Notes under the pieces: generated by a model | Databases searched by the model: none | What the model saw: only the letters and a program-made list of their open reading frames with translations | What the model was told of the DNA's origin: nothing | NCBI GenBank assembly: GCA_022495005.1 | Contig: JAGYXB010000701.1 | Location: 62,001 to 126,000 of the forward strand | Direction: 5' to 3' | Origin: Rhyacophila brunnea | Lineage: Eukaryota; Arthropoda; Insecta; Trichoptera; Rhyacophilidae | DNA: 64,000 nucleotides | Program-made: the position numbers and the translations under genes | Part shown: positions 11,785 to 21,949 of the stretch, in pieces | How positions within the stretch are numbered: the stretch's first letter is position 1 | How the letters are laid out: each line of letters opens with the position of its first letter

Positions 11785-13409
11785 ATGGTTGACTATGTTG
11801 GCTTCAAATTCGATAGTCGTACTGAGAAGCAACACGATGGTATAACTAGGGATTGCAATATCGAATGATAATGTCAATACCGGTTTTTAACCCTTTGGCT
11901 GCTACGATGTTGTGCAAAATCCGGTCGAGGATTGCTACCAATAATTGTCGATAAATTAAAGTTTGTATTATTTTTAGACATCTTACCACTCTAATTGATT
12001 CTGCGAAATCGGAATATTATGAAAACACGTTTCGTAATTAATTTATCGTTTTGAATAGATAACGAGGCAAGTAATTGACATATCTCTTTCTCGCTCTATC
12101 ATACGGGCGATCGCGAGAGCGAGCGAAATGCACGATCCGCGCACAGAGTTTTGATTTTTATCAGTTATTGGAAACAATCGGTTATTCCACACGAAGGATA
12201 ATACAAAGTAGTGGAATGAGGAAACTACCCGGCTGAAAAGAAAAATTTTGCATGGTGGCCTCGTTAAAAGATCGCGTACAATATGCGTGATTTGTGAAAA
12301 AGGTTTTCATGGTGTTTGTTTATTAAAACATTTAAAATATGTATTGCAAATGGTTTTATTTCATTATTTTTTTTATAAATGAAACTGTTTTTACATAGCA
12401 CAAATCCACTCTACTTTAAACACTGAGTTGAGTAAAAGTCTTTCCCATTATTTCAAATGCATACAATAAAATAAAACATTGTCCTTCCACCAAGAATTTG
12501 ACTGTAAACAAATTTTTATATGGTAAACTGAAATTTGTATTTGGAATTGTTTTAATTGTAAAAAGGGTGATGCCATGAAAAAAATATACAATAGTTATAA
12601 GTTCTAAACCTACCCAGTCACAAAACATATATGAATCGGGTTATATTACACAACAATAAAACTAAATAGATAAAACAATGTTTCGTACCACTGGTGCAGT
12701 AGTATGTTCCCAAATTAACTTAACATTTTAGGCATCAAAAGCAAAACGACGATCGTTGTTAGCATTTCTGGCCATTATCAAAAACAACGATATATCGTTG
12801 CGTAGCATTCTAAGGGTTAAACATTAAAAAACAGAAGTAGGTGCTTATCAATAGATATAGCTATTAGAATCTTTTAAAAATATTATTTTATACTTAGCAA
12901 AAACCTAGATACATACATTTATTATGTTGACATTTAAAATTTGTATTGATTATAATTGTAGAACTAGTGATATTTTACAAATAATTTGATTAAATATATT
13001 GATAATTTTAACTAAAGCCCTCAAAAATTCATCAAGTGCAAATAAGTCCCGTCTGCAGGAAAAGCTTCTTAAATTCAAAGAAACATTACAGAATAATTGA
13101 ACATTTTTGTCACGGATGTTTTCTATTTTGAAATAATATTATGATAATACCTAATTCATCGCGACAATTGCTTAAGTATATAAATATATTTGATGAATTT
13201 CGTTTTGTTATTTTTTCACCTCTGTTGGATTCACTCAATATATTTGCAATTTAGTAGCACATAACTTATAATTCATTTTCTAAAGCGTAAACAGGTGTAC
13301 TTTCTTAATACCGAAAACTTCGGTATTTTGGATTTTTAAAACCGGTATTTCGGTATTGATAAATACTGGAATACCGGTATTGCAATCCCTAGTTATAACG
13401 TTTCATAGT
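11785..13409 (+). pseudogene. THAP-domain first-exon relic, split by a hAT
   Basis: The start codon at 11785 opens a peptide ending ..FDSRTEKQHDGIT. If the transposon at 11847-13391 and one target-site copy are set aside, the reading continues as FHS, giving the SRT.K...GITFH signature of THAP zinc fingers. THAP domains are C2CH DNA-binding modules found in cellular factors and in P-element-type transposases. The cysteine pair expected before SRT is absent, and no second exon with CSxHF was found nearby, so it is a relic. Its upstream sequence (GCGAGCACGT.TTGCT.AAATT) is shared with the second relic at 21883. Function is not inferable. Confidence 0.5.
11847..13391. mobile_element. hAT-like non-autonomous element, 1.5 kb
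   Basis: Terminal inverted repeats TAGGGATTGCAAT...ATTGCAATCCCTA. The flanking 8-bp duplications are GGTATAAC (11839-11846) and GTTATAAC (13392-13399), 7 of 8 identical, which fits hAT target duplication. Subterminal regions repeat CCGGTATT-type words. The largest internal ORF is 70 codons and shows no transposase. It lies inside the THAP relic and within the F-box gene 1 intron. Confidence 0.8.
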
Positions 13410-13492
13410 TAAGTTGATAATAATAAAATCGTTGTTCTACTGTGCGTTATACGCTAGAAACACGGCTTCATTTTGCCGAAAAATATGCCCTC

Positions 13493-14160
13493 TCTATATA
13501 TCATTTTCATTCCGACCATGTCCGATCCTAATAGGATCATAATATGGACCTCCACGAAGTAGAAGTTTGTATTAACAGATTTTGTTTTTACGAGAAATGG
13601 ATGTCAGCCACTTGCTCAACCTATTAGGTCCATACCCTGACTCACACACAAATTGAAAAACAATATGTGTACTTTCCAGACCCAGGGTTCGAACCTGGGA
13701 CCCACGGCGTTATACCTCTATTACATCGCAAACCCTTGTCTGCTTCCTTATCTACTCATTCCTCTTTTTGTCCTTTCGCGTTATGCCCAGCATGCACCTC
13801 TCCATACCACGTTGTGCTACTCTTAGTTTCTGGATCTCTCTTTTACTTACGGTCTATCTTTCACACGCATATGTGATCACGGGAAGCACACACAGGTTGA
13901 ACACTTTGCGCGTTAGGCACAGTGGAAGGTCACTTTTGAAGACATTATTCGGGCGGCCAAAAGCACTCCAGCCCAGCTTTACTCGGCGAACAATTTCATC
14001 AAATATACATCCATCAATAGACACTTGTTGTCTCAGATAGATGTAGCCTTTCACCTGTTCGAGCTGAGTGGCATTGACGATGATCTCTTTTTGGCCCGCA
14101 AAGCAGTTGAACATGACCTTCATAGTCCAACGCTTAAGCCGCACGGCCACCGTGGGTGTA
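13493..14160 (-). repeat. tRNA-derived SINE (family 1) broken by LINE sequence
   Basis: The SINE reads on the minus strand. Its head is at 14122-14160 (box A TGGCCGTGCGGCTTAAGCG). The box-B end, GGTTCGAACC, lies at about 13680-13700, and its 3' end is near 13493 (CGACCATGTCCGATCCTAAT type on the plus strand). About 400 bp of LINE (13724-14121) sits between the two boxes, so the copy cannot be transcribed as a unit. Other family members are at 38258-38732, 49889-50112, 52335-52589, 59495-59745, 63192-63420 and fragments at 32270-32345 and 63467-63545. Confidence 0.8.
13724..14121 (-). mobile_element. Internal RTE-like LINE fragment inside a SINE
   Basis: Minus-strand translation includes FNCFAGQKEIIVNATQLEQV and CIFDEIVRRVKLGWSAFGRP, the thumb-side RT region. 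The piece lacks the LINE 3' terminus (no TCATCAT tail) as well as the 5' part. That is unlike ordinary target-primed insertion, so it may be repair filler. ATA flanks both sides. Confidence 0.7.
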
Positions 14161-14240
14161 ATTATTATCATTTCTTTCATTATTTATCTATTATCATTAC
14201 TCTGAGTATATTATATACCTAACAAATTTTGTTATTTTTG

Positions 14241-14292
14241 CAGGTTTCTTCTAAATTTGCGGTTCGTTGGACATATTTAAAGGCTTAATAAA
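14241..14292 (+). promoter_or_regulatory. 3' splice acceptor and 5'UTR of F-box gene 1
   Basis: TTATTTTTGCAG|G marks the acceptor; exon 2 starts at 14244. The following UTR (TTTCTTCTAAATTTGCGG) is similar to the UTR after the acceptor of F-box gene 2 (TTTCTCCGAATTTTGAAG). Confidence 0.65.
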
Positions 14293-15324
14293 ATGGCGAA
14301 TTCAGAAAATACGACACATATTAACGATTTGCCTTTGGAAATGTTGACTGAAATATTCACCTACATACCCTTTGTGTCTATTCTTGAAGTAGCTAAGGTT
14401 TGTAGGTCCTGGAGAGAAGTCTCCGGGAGTCAGCGAATATGGAATCAGTTCCGAACTGTCATGGATTCCACGAACGAGGAGACATTCTCAACATCAGTTA
14501 AAAGGTTTAAAGAAATATTTGACCGTATACGAGTCATTGAATTCAGATATCTTAAAAAAGCTACACACCTGGAATACGTAATAGCCAATTGCCCCAACAT
14601 CAATAGACTTATTATTACAAAGAGTGAGATTGATGTAAAAATGATTAACAATATTCGTTGTCTGGGCTATTTGGAAGACTTGTTTATATTTGATGAATCT
14701 ATCGAGAATCCCACGTCAAAATATAATATTAATTTTCGATTTCATCCCCTTTTAAAGGTTTTAACCCTGTTTGTTAATTTCGGTTTGAGTGACCAAAATT
14801 TTGAAGAACTTTTAATGTGTCACAACCTTACCCAATTAATGATACACGAAATAAAAAATGTGTCACAAGAAAACATATTGAAATTACTGTGCCAACAAAG
14901 AGACAAATTAAAAATCTTGTGGTTGTATGGCGGAGAGGGATACGATGATAACTTATTGCAATGTATTTCAGAATGTAAGAATATTTCACATCTAAAGATT
15001 TTAAACTGTGTTAATATGACAAATTCTGGTCTAAAATGTCTAAATAAATTACAAAACATCCAGGATTTACGATTGGGAAAGAACGATATCTTCTCAGCCA
15101 ACGATTTAATGGGATTATTTAGAACTGGTAATTTAGAAAAATTGACAGACCTGGAATTTAGTAATATTAAAAACGTCGACATGTCTTTAGTGGAACTTGT
15201 CGCGAGTAAGTGTCCCAATATTGAGACGCTTTATCTTGTGAAATGTCCATTGTTGGATTGGGACAATACAAGATTACTGCTGGCTAAAATGCTTCCAAAT
15301 GCATTTTGTCATGTGTTTATTTAA
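14293..15324 (+). CDS. F-box/LRR protein, gene 1
   Basis: 343-residue protein in one open exon. Residues about 10-52 form an F-box (INDLPLEMLTEIFTYIPF, then VCRSWREV and IW), the module that binds Skp1 in SCF ubiquitin ligases. The rest is leucine-rich-repeat-like, with blocks such as KILWLYGGEGYDDNLLQCIS, ISHLKILNCVNMTNSGLK and CPNIETLYLVKCPLLDW. This points to a substrate-receptor role; the substrate is unknown. A pyrimidine-rich acceptor TTTTTGCAG at 14235-14243 lies 49 bp before the ATG and would join the non-coding exon at 10582. The first ATG after the acceptor is used (AAAATGGCG, good context). It is intact, with paralogs at 33649 and 43051. No AATAAA was noted close downstream. Orthology to a named F-box gene is not recognised. 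Confidence 0.9.
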   Translation: MANSENTTHINDLPLEMLTEIFTYIPFVSILEVAKVCRSWREVSGSQRIWNQFRTVMDSTNEETFSTSVKRFKEIFDRIRVIEFRYLKKATHLEYVIANCPNINRLIITKSEIDVKMINNIRCLGYLEDLFIFDESIENPTSKYNINFRFHPLLKVLTLFVNFGLSDQNFEELLMCHNLTQLMIHEIKNVSQENILKLLCQQRDKLKILWLYGGEGYDDNLLQCISECKNISHLKILNCVNMTNSGLKCLNKLQNIQDLRLGKNDIFSANDLMGLFRTGNLEKLTDLEFSNIKNVDMSLVELVASKCPNIETLYLVKCPLLDWDNTRLLLAKMLPNAFCHVFI

Positions 15325-15499
15325 AAATATATAATTTGAATGTTGCATTATGAATGTTAAATACCTAATTATTATTGTTCTGATTTTTAATTGGCGTTAT
15401 AGTTTTTGATATTAACATGGAACATGTTTTACTCATGATCTCCGAGCTATAACTGCGCCGACAAGCTTTGCTCTCCCCTCCCGCTCGCGCCTAGCCTCA

Positions 15500-15890
15500 T
15501 ATCCTCCACAAAGGTGGGGCTGACAGGGCTCTGGGGGGACACCGCGTGGCGCGTCTATATTATCAAGTGAGATAAACACATCACAAATTTGCTCTAACGG
15601 GAAAAAGTCGCCTATATGCGGCGCTATATTGCTTTAAAAATATTACCATTTTAAAAAATGTTATTGTGTGATGCCAATTTTGAATATTGTGTGTCGATAT
15701 TCGAAAACTTCAACACAAATGAATTTATTGAAAAATACAAAAAATCGTTAAAGATACACTGAATACCCTTAATTTTACCTGGAATATCATTTGGAAAACG
15801 TTTTTGTAGAGCATCTGTTTTTAACCTAGCGATAGGTAGGGGGGCCGACAATAATCCTGGCCTAGGGGCCCGCTTCAGGATGTGGGGGTC
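15500..15890. mobile_element. hAT-like MITE, family I (degenerate copy)
   Basis: Left end CCTCCACAAAGGTGGGGCTG, right end GCCCGCTTCAGGATGTGG followed by GGGTCATG. The internal GCGATAGGTAGGGGGGCC is shared with copies at 27257-27648 and 38423-38639, and with a fragment at about 57230-57355. The better-kept copies have CAT(G/T)GCC ends and 8-bp target duplications. The rest of 15325-16450 holds nothing I can identify. Confidence 0.55.
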
Positions 15891-16451
15891 ATGCGTATCC
15901 TTATACGTTTATTATATATATTTTTTCATTTTATCGTTCAGCAGTGTTGCTGCGGTGCTCGCCGGCGGCGCAACCTAATATTTTATTTTATTATTGTTCA
16001 CTAGTTCTTCTACAGTGCATCAAAATGTTCTTCTGTAGAAAAGTAAAATTGTTTCAATCCTTTGGATTCGGTTAATTTCACAAATTTTCTTTAAAATTTG
16101 GAAAACCAGCATGTAGAGATTCAGAAGCCAAGAAAGAAAGCAAAGCATGTTCCATGTTTAATAATTTTAGCCGTTAGGGTTTAAGTATTGTTTTTTTCTC
16201 TTACTTGCAGTTACTTGTCACTTACAGTTCGGTGACGACACGTTCTTCATTATAGCTGACGCTCATGTACCTTAATTTATTAAAACTCCACGTCATGTAT
16301 TATTTTCTTTATTGTCTATGTACCTATTTGTTTTGTCAATTTATCGGCATTTCCTGAAATGAGCACTCTTTTCTCGTTGAAAGTGTCAAAGACTCGAGGT
16401 GACTGTTCAGGACCAAATGTACTATATGGGGTATAGCCCAGGGGTCCGTAG

Positions 16452-17195
16452 TAGGGAATCCAATCCCGAGCCAAATTTTTGATCCCGGGATTGGCATTTT
16501 TTCGATTACTTATATTAAAAAACATTCATAAAATCGGCCAAAAATTAATAAATAAATAATTTATACTATTTAAGACATGTATTGTTAATATTGTGCATGT
16601 TCAATCTTGGAAATACACAGGTGCAATGGAGTATATGGAAATAATATTGTAATATAAATAATAATGTGAGAGTAAAACAATTCAACAAAAAACAAGTTCA
16701 ATTAAAATAAAAAATAACATATTGTGTTGACAATAAAAATACAAGCTAACATGAAGTGTTAGTTTTTTTAGTTTTTTCTGATGCTGTTACGATTGCTTAA
16801 GGCAGCAAAAAATGATTATTTATTTTCCGGTGATTCCCCTTGTGATCAGTGGGTCTCCAAAATAGAATTTTTTGGTAGAAACGTCTAACTAAATGTTTCT
16901 TGATTTATTTATTCTATTTCTCAAATTCATATCACGAAAGTGTAAAGCATTGTTTTTTATACAATTTTTCTCATTGTTACTAATTTATGTGAAAAAATAA
17001 AATGAATTGGTAACACATGGGTAATAAATCAAAATTCATTCAAACTCAGTATTTTTTCTAAATATTTTCGTTTTTATTTTATTTTCCATAAAAATTATTA
17101 AAAAAATCAATTCCGAAAGTTACGGGATTATGTTTATCAATCCCGGGATTCATAGGTATCGAAAATAGCTCTGGATCCCGGAATTGGAATTCCTA
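16452..17195. mobile_element. Probable hAT-like element
   Basis: The ends TAGGGAATCCAATCCCG and GGGATTCATAGG...GGAATTGGAATTCCTA are approximate inverted complements. The flanks GTCCGTAG and TTCCGGAG match at 6 of 8 positions. No coding capacity. The boundaries are less certain than for the other hATs. Confidence 0.45.
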
Positions 17196-18440
17196 TTCCG
17201 GAGCCTGAAGAATAAATTGAAAACATGATAAAAATAACTAAAGACAGGATGAAGCTGCCTTCAGTCAAGCCTGACAAAAAAGGATATATACCTACTGTTA
17301 TTGAAACACGACCAATAGTCAAACACATCAAATTTGTAGAGCGAGATATAAGGAGTTTCGAGGTACATTATTTTACTAAGTTGTTATGTTTATAACTTGA
17401 GTGTGCGTAATACAAACTACAATCATTCAAACATATTATGTTATTAGCTTTCGGTACCTATTTAAGTAAATATATTATATTAATTAGGCATGTGTGTTGT
17501 GTTTTTTGACAAACCTCCCCCCACCCAGTGACGTCCCTTTGCAAAGTGCCGCCCTTAAGTAGGCTGAGAATCCCAGAGCGTTGGAGCAGAAGCACTGGAG
17601 CAATGGGATTTTACCCGGAGCCGGACCACCGAAAATTTGTAGTGCTTCGAATGTTTTTTTATTATTAAATTTTCGTCCTAAAATCCAATGAAAATAGTAT
17701 ATATTTTGACACTTTGCAGCACTGGAATTATTTGAAATATGTGGTAAACATCACTTTTTTGACAATAAATTAAATATGGAAAATAATGAGAGACGATTTG
17801 CTGTCGTTAATTTTGTTTAATAGAATTAATAGGTAAGTAATGAAAATGAAAATTATTTTAAGACTAGGTGCATATTTTTTTAACATTTATATATGTACAT
17901 ATAATAATTATTAAAACTTTTTACCCGGAGCAAGTAGTATTAGGTCCCGGTGGACTATGGTCCATTTCGAGCGCTGGGAAAATTATATCGGTAGGTACAG
18001 AATGGTTAACTACATATCGATGGCCTAATGTTATTATCCCGTTAGTAAAAAACTTTTTATACATTGTGCAGGAAGATAAAAAACTAAATATTTAATATCC
18101 CATAGGTATCTGACTTAATTAATAGTTCATACATGTTGTAACTACATAGCATGCCAATGACTAGTAATGTAAAAAGTGGTAAAGAAAAACAATATAATAT
18201 AATGATAACATCCAATAAAATGTAAATTATTTTAAGATAAAGATCCAAATTTGTTATATTACTTACTGTTTTACCTTTTAAATAATTCGAAAATGACATT
18301 TTGAAGCTGAACTCAACACACGTCGTGCAACACGCTTGACAGCTTAGAGGCAAGATACGGGCTATGACAGGTTTATTCCTGCAATGTTCAGATATAGAAA
18401 ATTAATAAAATTACTATCATTTTTGATAGAATAACTACAG
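17196..18440. other. Non-coding stretch, nothing recognised
   Basis: AT-rich sequence with only short, domain-free ORFs (75 and 89 codons). A terminus-like CAGTGACGTCCCTTTGCAAA at 17526-17545 matches the left end of the CAGTGACGTCCC element family (N), here isolated. Confidence 0.4.
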
Positions 18441-18504
18441 ATATGGGAATTTCGCAGTTGACAACGTTTTTATTAGCTCGTATTCTTTTTTTTTACCCTA
18501 TGTT

Positions 18505-19346
18505 TCATCTGATGACAAAGGTGTGGGAAGCAGAGCGCTGCCCAAGGGACTGGGTGAACGGTGAAATCATCACACTTCTTAAAAAAGGTGACCCTCTAAG
18601 CTGCGACAATTACCGAGGCATTAGGCTTCTCAGTGTTCCGGGAAAGATTTTGGCAAACATCCTCTTGATGACAATAAGGGACCCAATAATGCACGTCCTT
18701 AGGAAAAACCAAGCCGGGTTTCTACCTGGTCGAGCGTGTGCAGACCAAATCCACAACCTTCGATATCTTCTTCAGCAGTTGTTGAGTTGAACAGTCCGAT
18801 GGCTTGCTGCTTTGTGGATTATGAGAAAGCTTTCGACAGTCCGCACCGCCCCTCCATCTGGATGATACTGGGAGCATACGGGATCCCTCCCAAGATCATT
18901 AGCGATCGGTAGCGAATCATGGCACTTTACGAAGGCTCAGAGCAACCGTATACTGAGCTTTGAGAACTGATGTTTGCGACGAATACTGGGTGTACGGTGG
19001 TATGACTTTAGGACCAACGAGGAGATAAGAGAACGTACCAAGCAGCCTCTCATCACGCTGAAAGTGAAGAGGCGATGTTGGACCTGGCTCGACCACGTGC
19101 TGCGGATGCCAGAAGAGAACTTTAACCTGGCTTGCCTGTTCTTCAAGCCGACCGGATTCCGGCGTCCTGGATGGCCGCTAAATACAATCTACAGAGTGTA
19201 TACGGCGAAGTTACGGGATGCTGGTTTGACTTGGAACGAAGCAAGAAGACTGGCGAGCGACAGGGATTTTTAGAGGCGCCACGTGGTGTCCATATGCTCC
19301 AGCTAAGGGGCGGATATGGGCAAAGAAGAAGATTCATTTTTGTCTA
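18505..19346 (+). mobile_element. Degraded LINE with RT fragment, family F
   Basis: The plus strand carries reverse-transcriptase finger and palm sequence. It contains PRDWVNGEIITLLKKGDP, DNYRGIRLLSVPGKILANIL and KNQAGFLPGRACADQIHNLR, then a stop and frameshift near FVDYEKAFDS. After a deletion it resumes with the C-terminal part (RRILGVRWYDFRTNEEIRER, GFRRPGWPLNTIYRVYTAKL). It ends with GGGCAAAGAAGAAGA. The catalytic YxDD region is missing. The same family is at 46143-47175 (-) and 58905-59395 (+). Confidence 0.85.
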
Positions 19347-19600
19347 GTACAAATCTCGCAACGATTTTTAACTAACTTCTCGACTAGCTAGCCATTTGAA
19401 ACTTTTAGGATATATCAGAACACGATGCCAATGCATTCTTTTAATACTTTTAGCCATCTTTAGCAGAATTGAATTCATTTTCAGTTAATTCTGTTTTGTA
19501 TGGAAAGTTATTTCAGAAAAATCCGTAAAAAGTAAAAGACTATTATTGGTTGCTAAGCGGGTGGTCCTAGCTACAAAATTATTAATATATACCCGCGTTA
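19347..19600. repeat. Dispersed repeat, family R
   Basis: Contains AACTTCTCGACTAGCTAGCC, then TTGAATTCATTTTCAGTTAA and TTTTGTATGGAAAGTTATTT. Copies occur at 22620-22880 (inverted), 36650-37160 (interrupted by a foldback) and 53640-53990. This copy lies at the 3' flank of the zinc-finger gene. Confidence 0.65.
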
Positions 19601-19646
19601 CTATGTTTTTGTGATGTCGCACACAAAAAAGAAATTACATCGGATC

Positions 19647-19979
19647 TCATTTAAATAGTTTCTTAACAGAATGCGACGTTTTGTGTCTTTTGAGCTGATT
19701 AGATACTATACACGAATAATCACATTGATTACATTCAAATGGTTTTTCTCCAGAATGTATAATTTTCTGTGATTTAAGTTTATCAGAAAGCGCACTTGCG
19801 AAATCACATTCATTACATTTAAATGGCTTTTCACCAGAATGCGTCATTTTGTGTCTTTTCATTTGAGAAGATTTGAAACATGAGTAATTACACTGGTCAC
19901 ATTTAAATGGCTTTTCACTACAATGAGTCATTTTGTGTCTTTTAAGGTAATCAGAAGCGCACATGAGAAATCACATTGA
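19647..19979 (-). pseudogene. Frameshifted 3' part of zinc-finger gene
   Basis: Continuation of the finger array after the stop at 19980. The first finger is damaged twice: a 5-nt loss in its linker (H-S then directly KPFK out of frame) and a 1-nt loss after CDFSCA. Together these restore the upstream frame at SDYLKRHKMTH. Three more finger units follow: CDQCNYSCFKSSQMKRHKMTH, CNECDFASALSDKLKSQ (first zinc His replaced by Gln), and CNQCDYSCIVSNQLKRHKTSH. It ends with a linker-like VKKLF and a stop. Without the indels it would simply extend the main array. Confidence 0.75.
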
Positions 19980-21269
19980 TTACATTTGAATGGCTTTGGA
20001 ATGAGTCATTTCGTGTTTTTTCATATTAATAGATGATATACATGCGTAATTACATTGATCACATCGTAATGGCTTTTCCCCAGAATGAATCATTTTGTGT
20101 TTTTTTATATTGCCAGATGTTCTACATGAGTAATTACACTGATCACATTTAAATGGCTTTTCATCTGAATGCGCCATTTTGTGTATTTTCAATGCACAAG
20201 ATGATATACAAGCGTAATTACATTGGTCACACTGATATGGCTTTTCACCTGAATGTGTCATTTTGTGTGATTTAAGTTGACCAGATCGTACACTTGAGTA
20301 ATTACACTGATCACATTTAAATGGCTTTTCACCAGAATGTGTCATTTTGTGTATTTTCATGTCACGAGATTCTATACAAGCGTAATTACATTGGTCACAC
20401 TGATATGGCTTTTCACCTGAAAGAGTCATTTTGTGTGATTTAAAATGATCAGATCGTGCACTTGAGTAATTACACTGATCACATTTAAATGGCTTTTCAC
20501 CAGAATGCGTCATTTTGTGTATTTTCAATCCGCCAGATGATATACAAGCGTAATTACATTGGTCACACTGATATGGCTTTTCACCTGAATGAGTCATTTT
20601 GTGTGATTTAAGTTGACCAGATCGTACACTTGAGTAATTACACTGATCACATTTAAATGGCTTTTCACCAGAATGCGTCATTTTGTGTATTTTCAATCCG
20701 CCAGATGATATACAAGCGTAATTACATTGGTCACACTGATATGGCTTTTCACCTGAATGAGTCATTTTGTGTGATTTAAGTTGACCAGATCGTACACTTG
20801 AGTAATTACACTGATCACCTTTAAATGGCTTTTCACCAGAATGCGTCATTTTGTGTATTTTCAATCCGCCAGATGATATACAAGCGTAATTACATTGGTC
20901 ACACTGATATGGCTTTTCACCTGAATGAGTCATTTTGTGTAATTTAAGTTTATCAGATCGTGCATTTGAGTAATTACACTGATCACATTTAAATGGCTTT
21001 TCACCAGAATGTGTCATTTTGTGTATTTTCATGTCACGAGATTCTATACAAGCGTAATAACAATGGTCACACTGATATGGCTTTTCATCTGAATGTGTCA
21101 TTTTGTGTGATTTAAGTTTATCAGATCGTGCATTTGAGTAATTACACTGATCACATTTAAATGGCTTTTCACTAGAATGCACCATTTTGTGTATTTTCTT
21201 AGAATTAGATCTAATGTGGAAGTAACTGGTAGGTTTTAATAGGCCCACACCCTTGTCTTTTTTCTTCAT
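19980..21269 (-). CDS. C2H2 zinc-finger array (main open part)
   Basis: 429 open codons encode 14 C2H2 fingers joined by SGEKP(F/Y) linkers, typical of sequence-specific DNA-binding proteins. Fingers alternate between two types: FKCDQCNYSS.RS.QLKSH and YQCDQCNYACISSGGLKIH. Each pair is 56 residues (168 bp). Pairs in the middle are almost identical, which indicates recent tandem duplication or gene conversion. Contact-position stretches are RSGQLKS, RSDKLKS, SSGGLKI and ESRDMKI. Finger 5 has lost its first Cys (KGDQC) and finger 9 its last His (HKMTL). The ATG at 21269 is probably not the true start: the frame stays open upstream and encodes another finger (C at 21340, CSIC...HKAVH). Together with 21270-21606, 23795-23956 and 26289-26435 it forms one three-exon gene. 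Confidence 0.85.
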   Translation of the reverse strand: MKKKDKGVGLLKPTSYFHIRSNSKKIHKMVHSSEKPFKCDQCNYSNARSDKLKSHKMTHSDEKPYQCDHCYYACIESRDMKIHKMTHSGEKPFKCDQCNYSNARSDKLKLHKMTHSGEKPYQCDQCNYACISSGGLKIHKMTHSGEKPFKGDQCNYSSVRSGQLKSHKMTHSGEKPYQCDQCNYACISSGGLKIHKMTHSGEKPFKCDQCNYSSVRSGQLKSHKMTHSGEKPYQCDQCNYACISSGGLKIHKMTHSGEKPFKCDQCNYSSARSDHFKSHKMTLSGEKPYQCDQCNYACIESRDMKIHKMTHSGEKPFKCDQCNYSSVRSGQLKSHKMTHSGEKPYQCDQCNYACISSCALKIHKMAHSDEKPFKCDQCNYSCRTSGNIKKHKMIHSGEKPLRCDQCNYACISSINMKKHEMTHSKAIQM

Positions 21270-21606
21270 TATTGCAATATTATGAACGGCTTTGTGAAGT
21301 TTAAAAAAATATAAAGATGAAAAAAAATCAAAACAAATACTGCATACAAAATTTTTGATATGAAACAGTTATCTTTAGATTAGCTACTGATAATTTTGGA
21401 TCTGTGACAGTAGATTGTAATTGATTACATTTAGCAGTGTGACTGACGGCGTCTGTATTATTAATGGATGTATAATATATCAGGAGTTCTTTCTTGATGT
21501 CTTATTCGTCAATCTGTATTTCATCGTATGCCTCTTGTAATTCTGAGATTTTCCTTGACAATATGAGGCTAGCGGTGTCGGTCAATGCAGAAGTTGCAGG
21601 AATCAA
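21270..21606 (-). pseudogene. 5' part of zinc-finger exon 3, with stop and frameshift
   Basis: Exon 3 starts at 21606 after acceptor TGTTCTTTTAG (AG at 21608-21607). Its phase-0 reading, from LIPATSALTDTASLILSRKI, has an in-frame TAA at 21504-21502. It then continues with protein-like sequence (DIKKELLIYYTSINNTDAVS ... LSVANLKITVSYQK). At the A/T tract 21347-21356 a one-base shift is needed to enter FVCSICFDFFSSLYFFKLHK, a complete C2H2 finger in frame with the main array. The reading is convincing because both exon junctions fit, but it contains two lesions. A sequencing error or an extra small intron could explain one of them; both together favour a pseudogene. Confidence 0.65.
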
Positions 21607-21882
21607 CTAAAAGAACATGGAATGTTACAATTGAATAGTGAAACACGGAAGGCCTGAACAAAAACGATGCATAAGTGCGAGTGAGAAAGTATTCGGCACC
21701 CTTATAATCTCTGCGACACGCGCTAGAGCAAGATAAAAGGTTTACAGATGTGTGAGATGATTTGCTGTGGTGTCGCCGCCAAATTTTAGCTTGTTGCTTA
21801 ACTAAGCGTCGATAACCTGCGAGCACGTGTTGCTAAAATTGTCAGTGGTAAATATTTTTAGTTAATTAAGTAAGTTGAAAAG

Positions 21883-21949
21883 ATGGCTCTGTATGTTGTC
21901 TTAAATTGTGGTAGCCGTACTGATAAGCAAGAAGTATTACGTTTCATAG
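21883..21949 (+). pseudogene. THAP-domain first-exon relic 2
   Basis: The ATG at 21883 opens VVLNCGSRTDKQEV, matching the N-terminal half of a THAP zinc finger (..NC.SRT.K...). It ends at AG|GTATGTTG, a good splice donor at 21950. The first zinc Cys is missing. A small indel puts the expected FHR ending out of frame (TTTCATAG is present). The upstream 70 bp match 11395-11460 before relic 1. No second exon was seen. Confidence 0.45.

Noticed and set aside
13667..13876. Short proteins containing DPGFEPGT (also at 49831, 52505 and 63356)
   Set aside because: This peptide is the translation of the SINE box-B region, not a gene.
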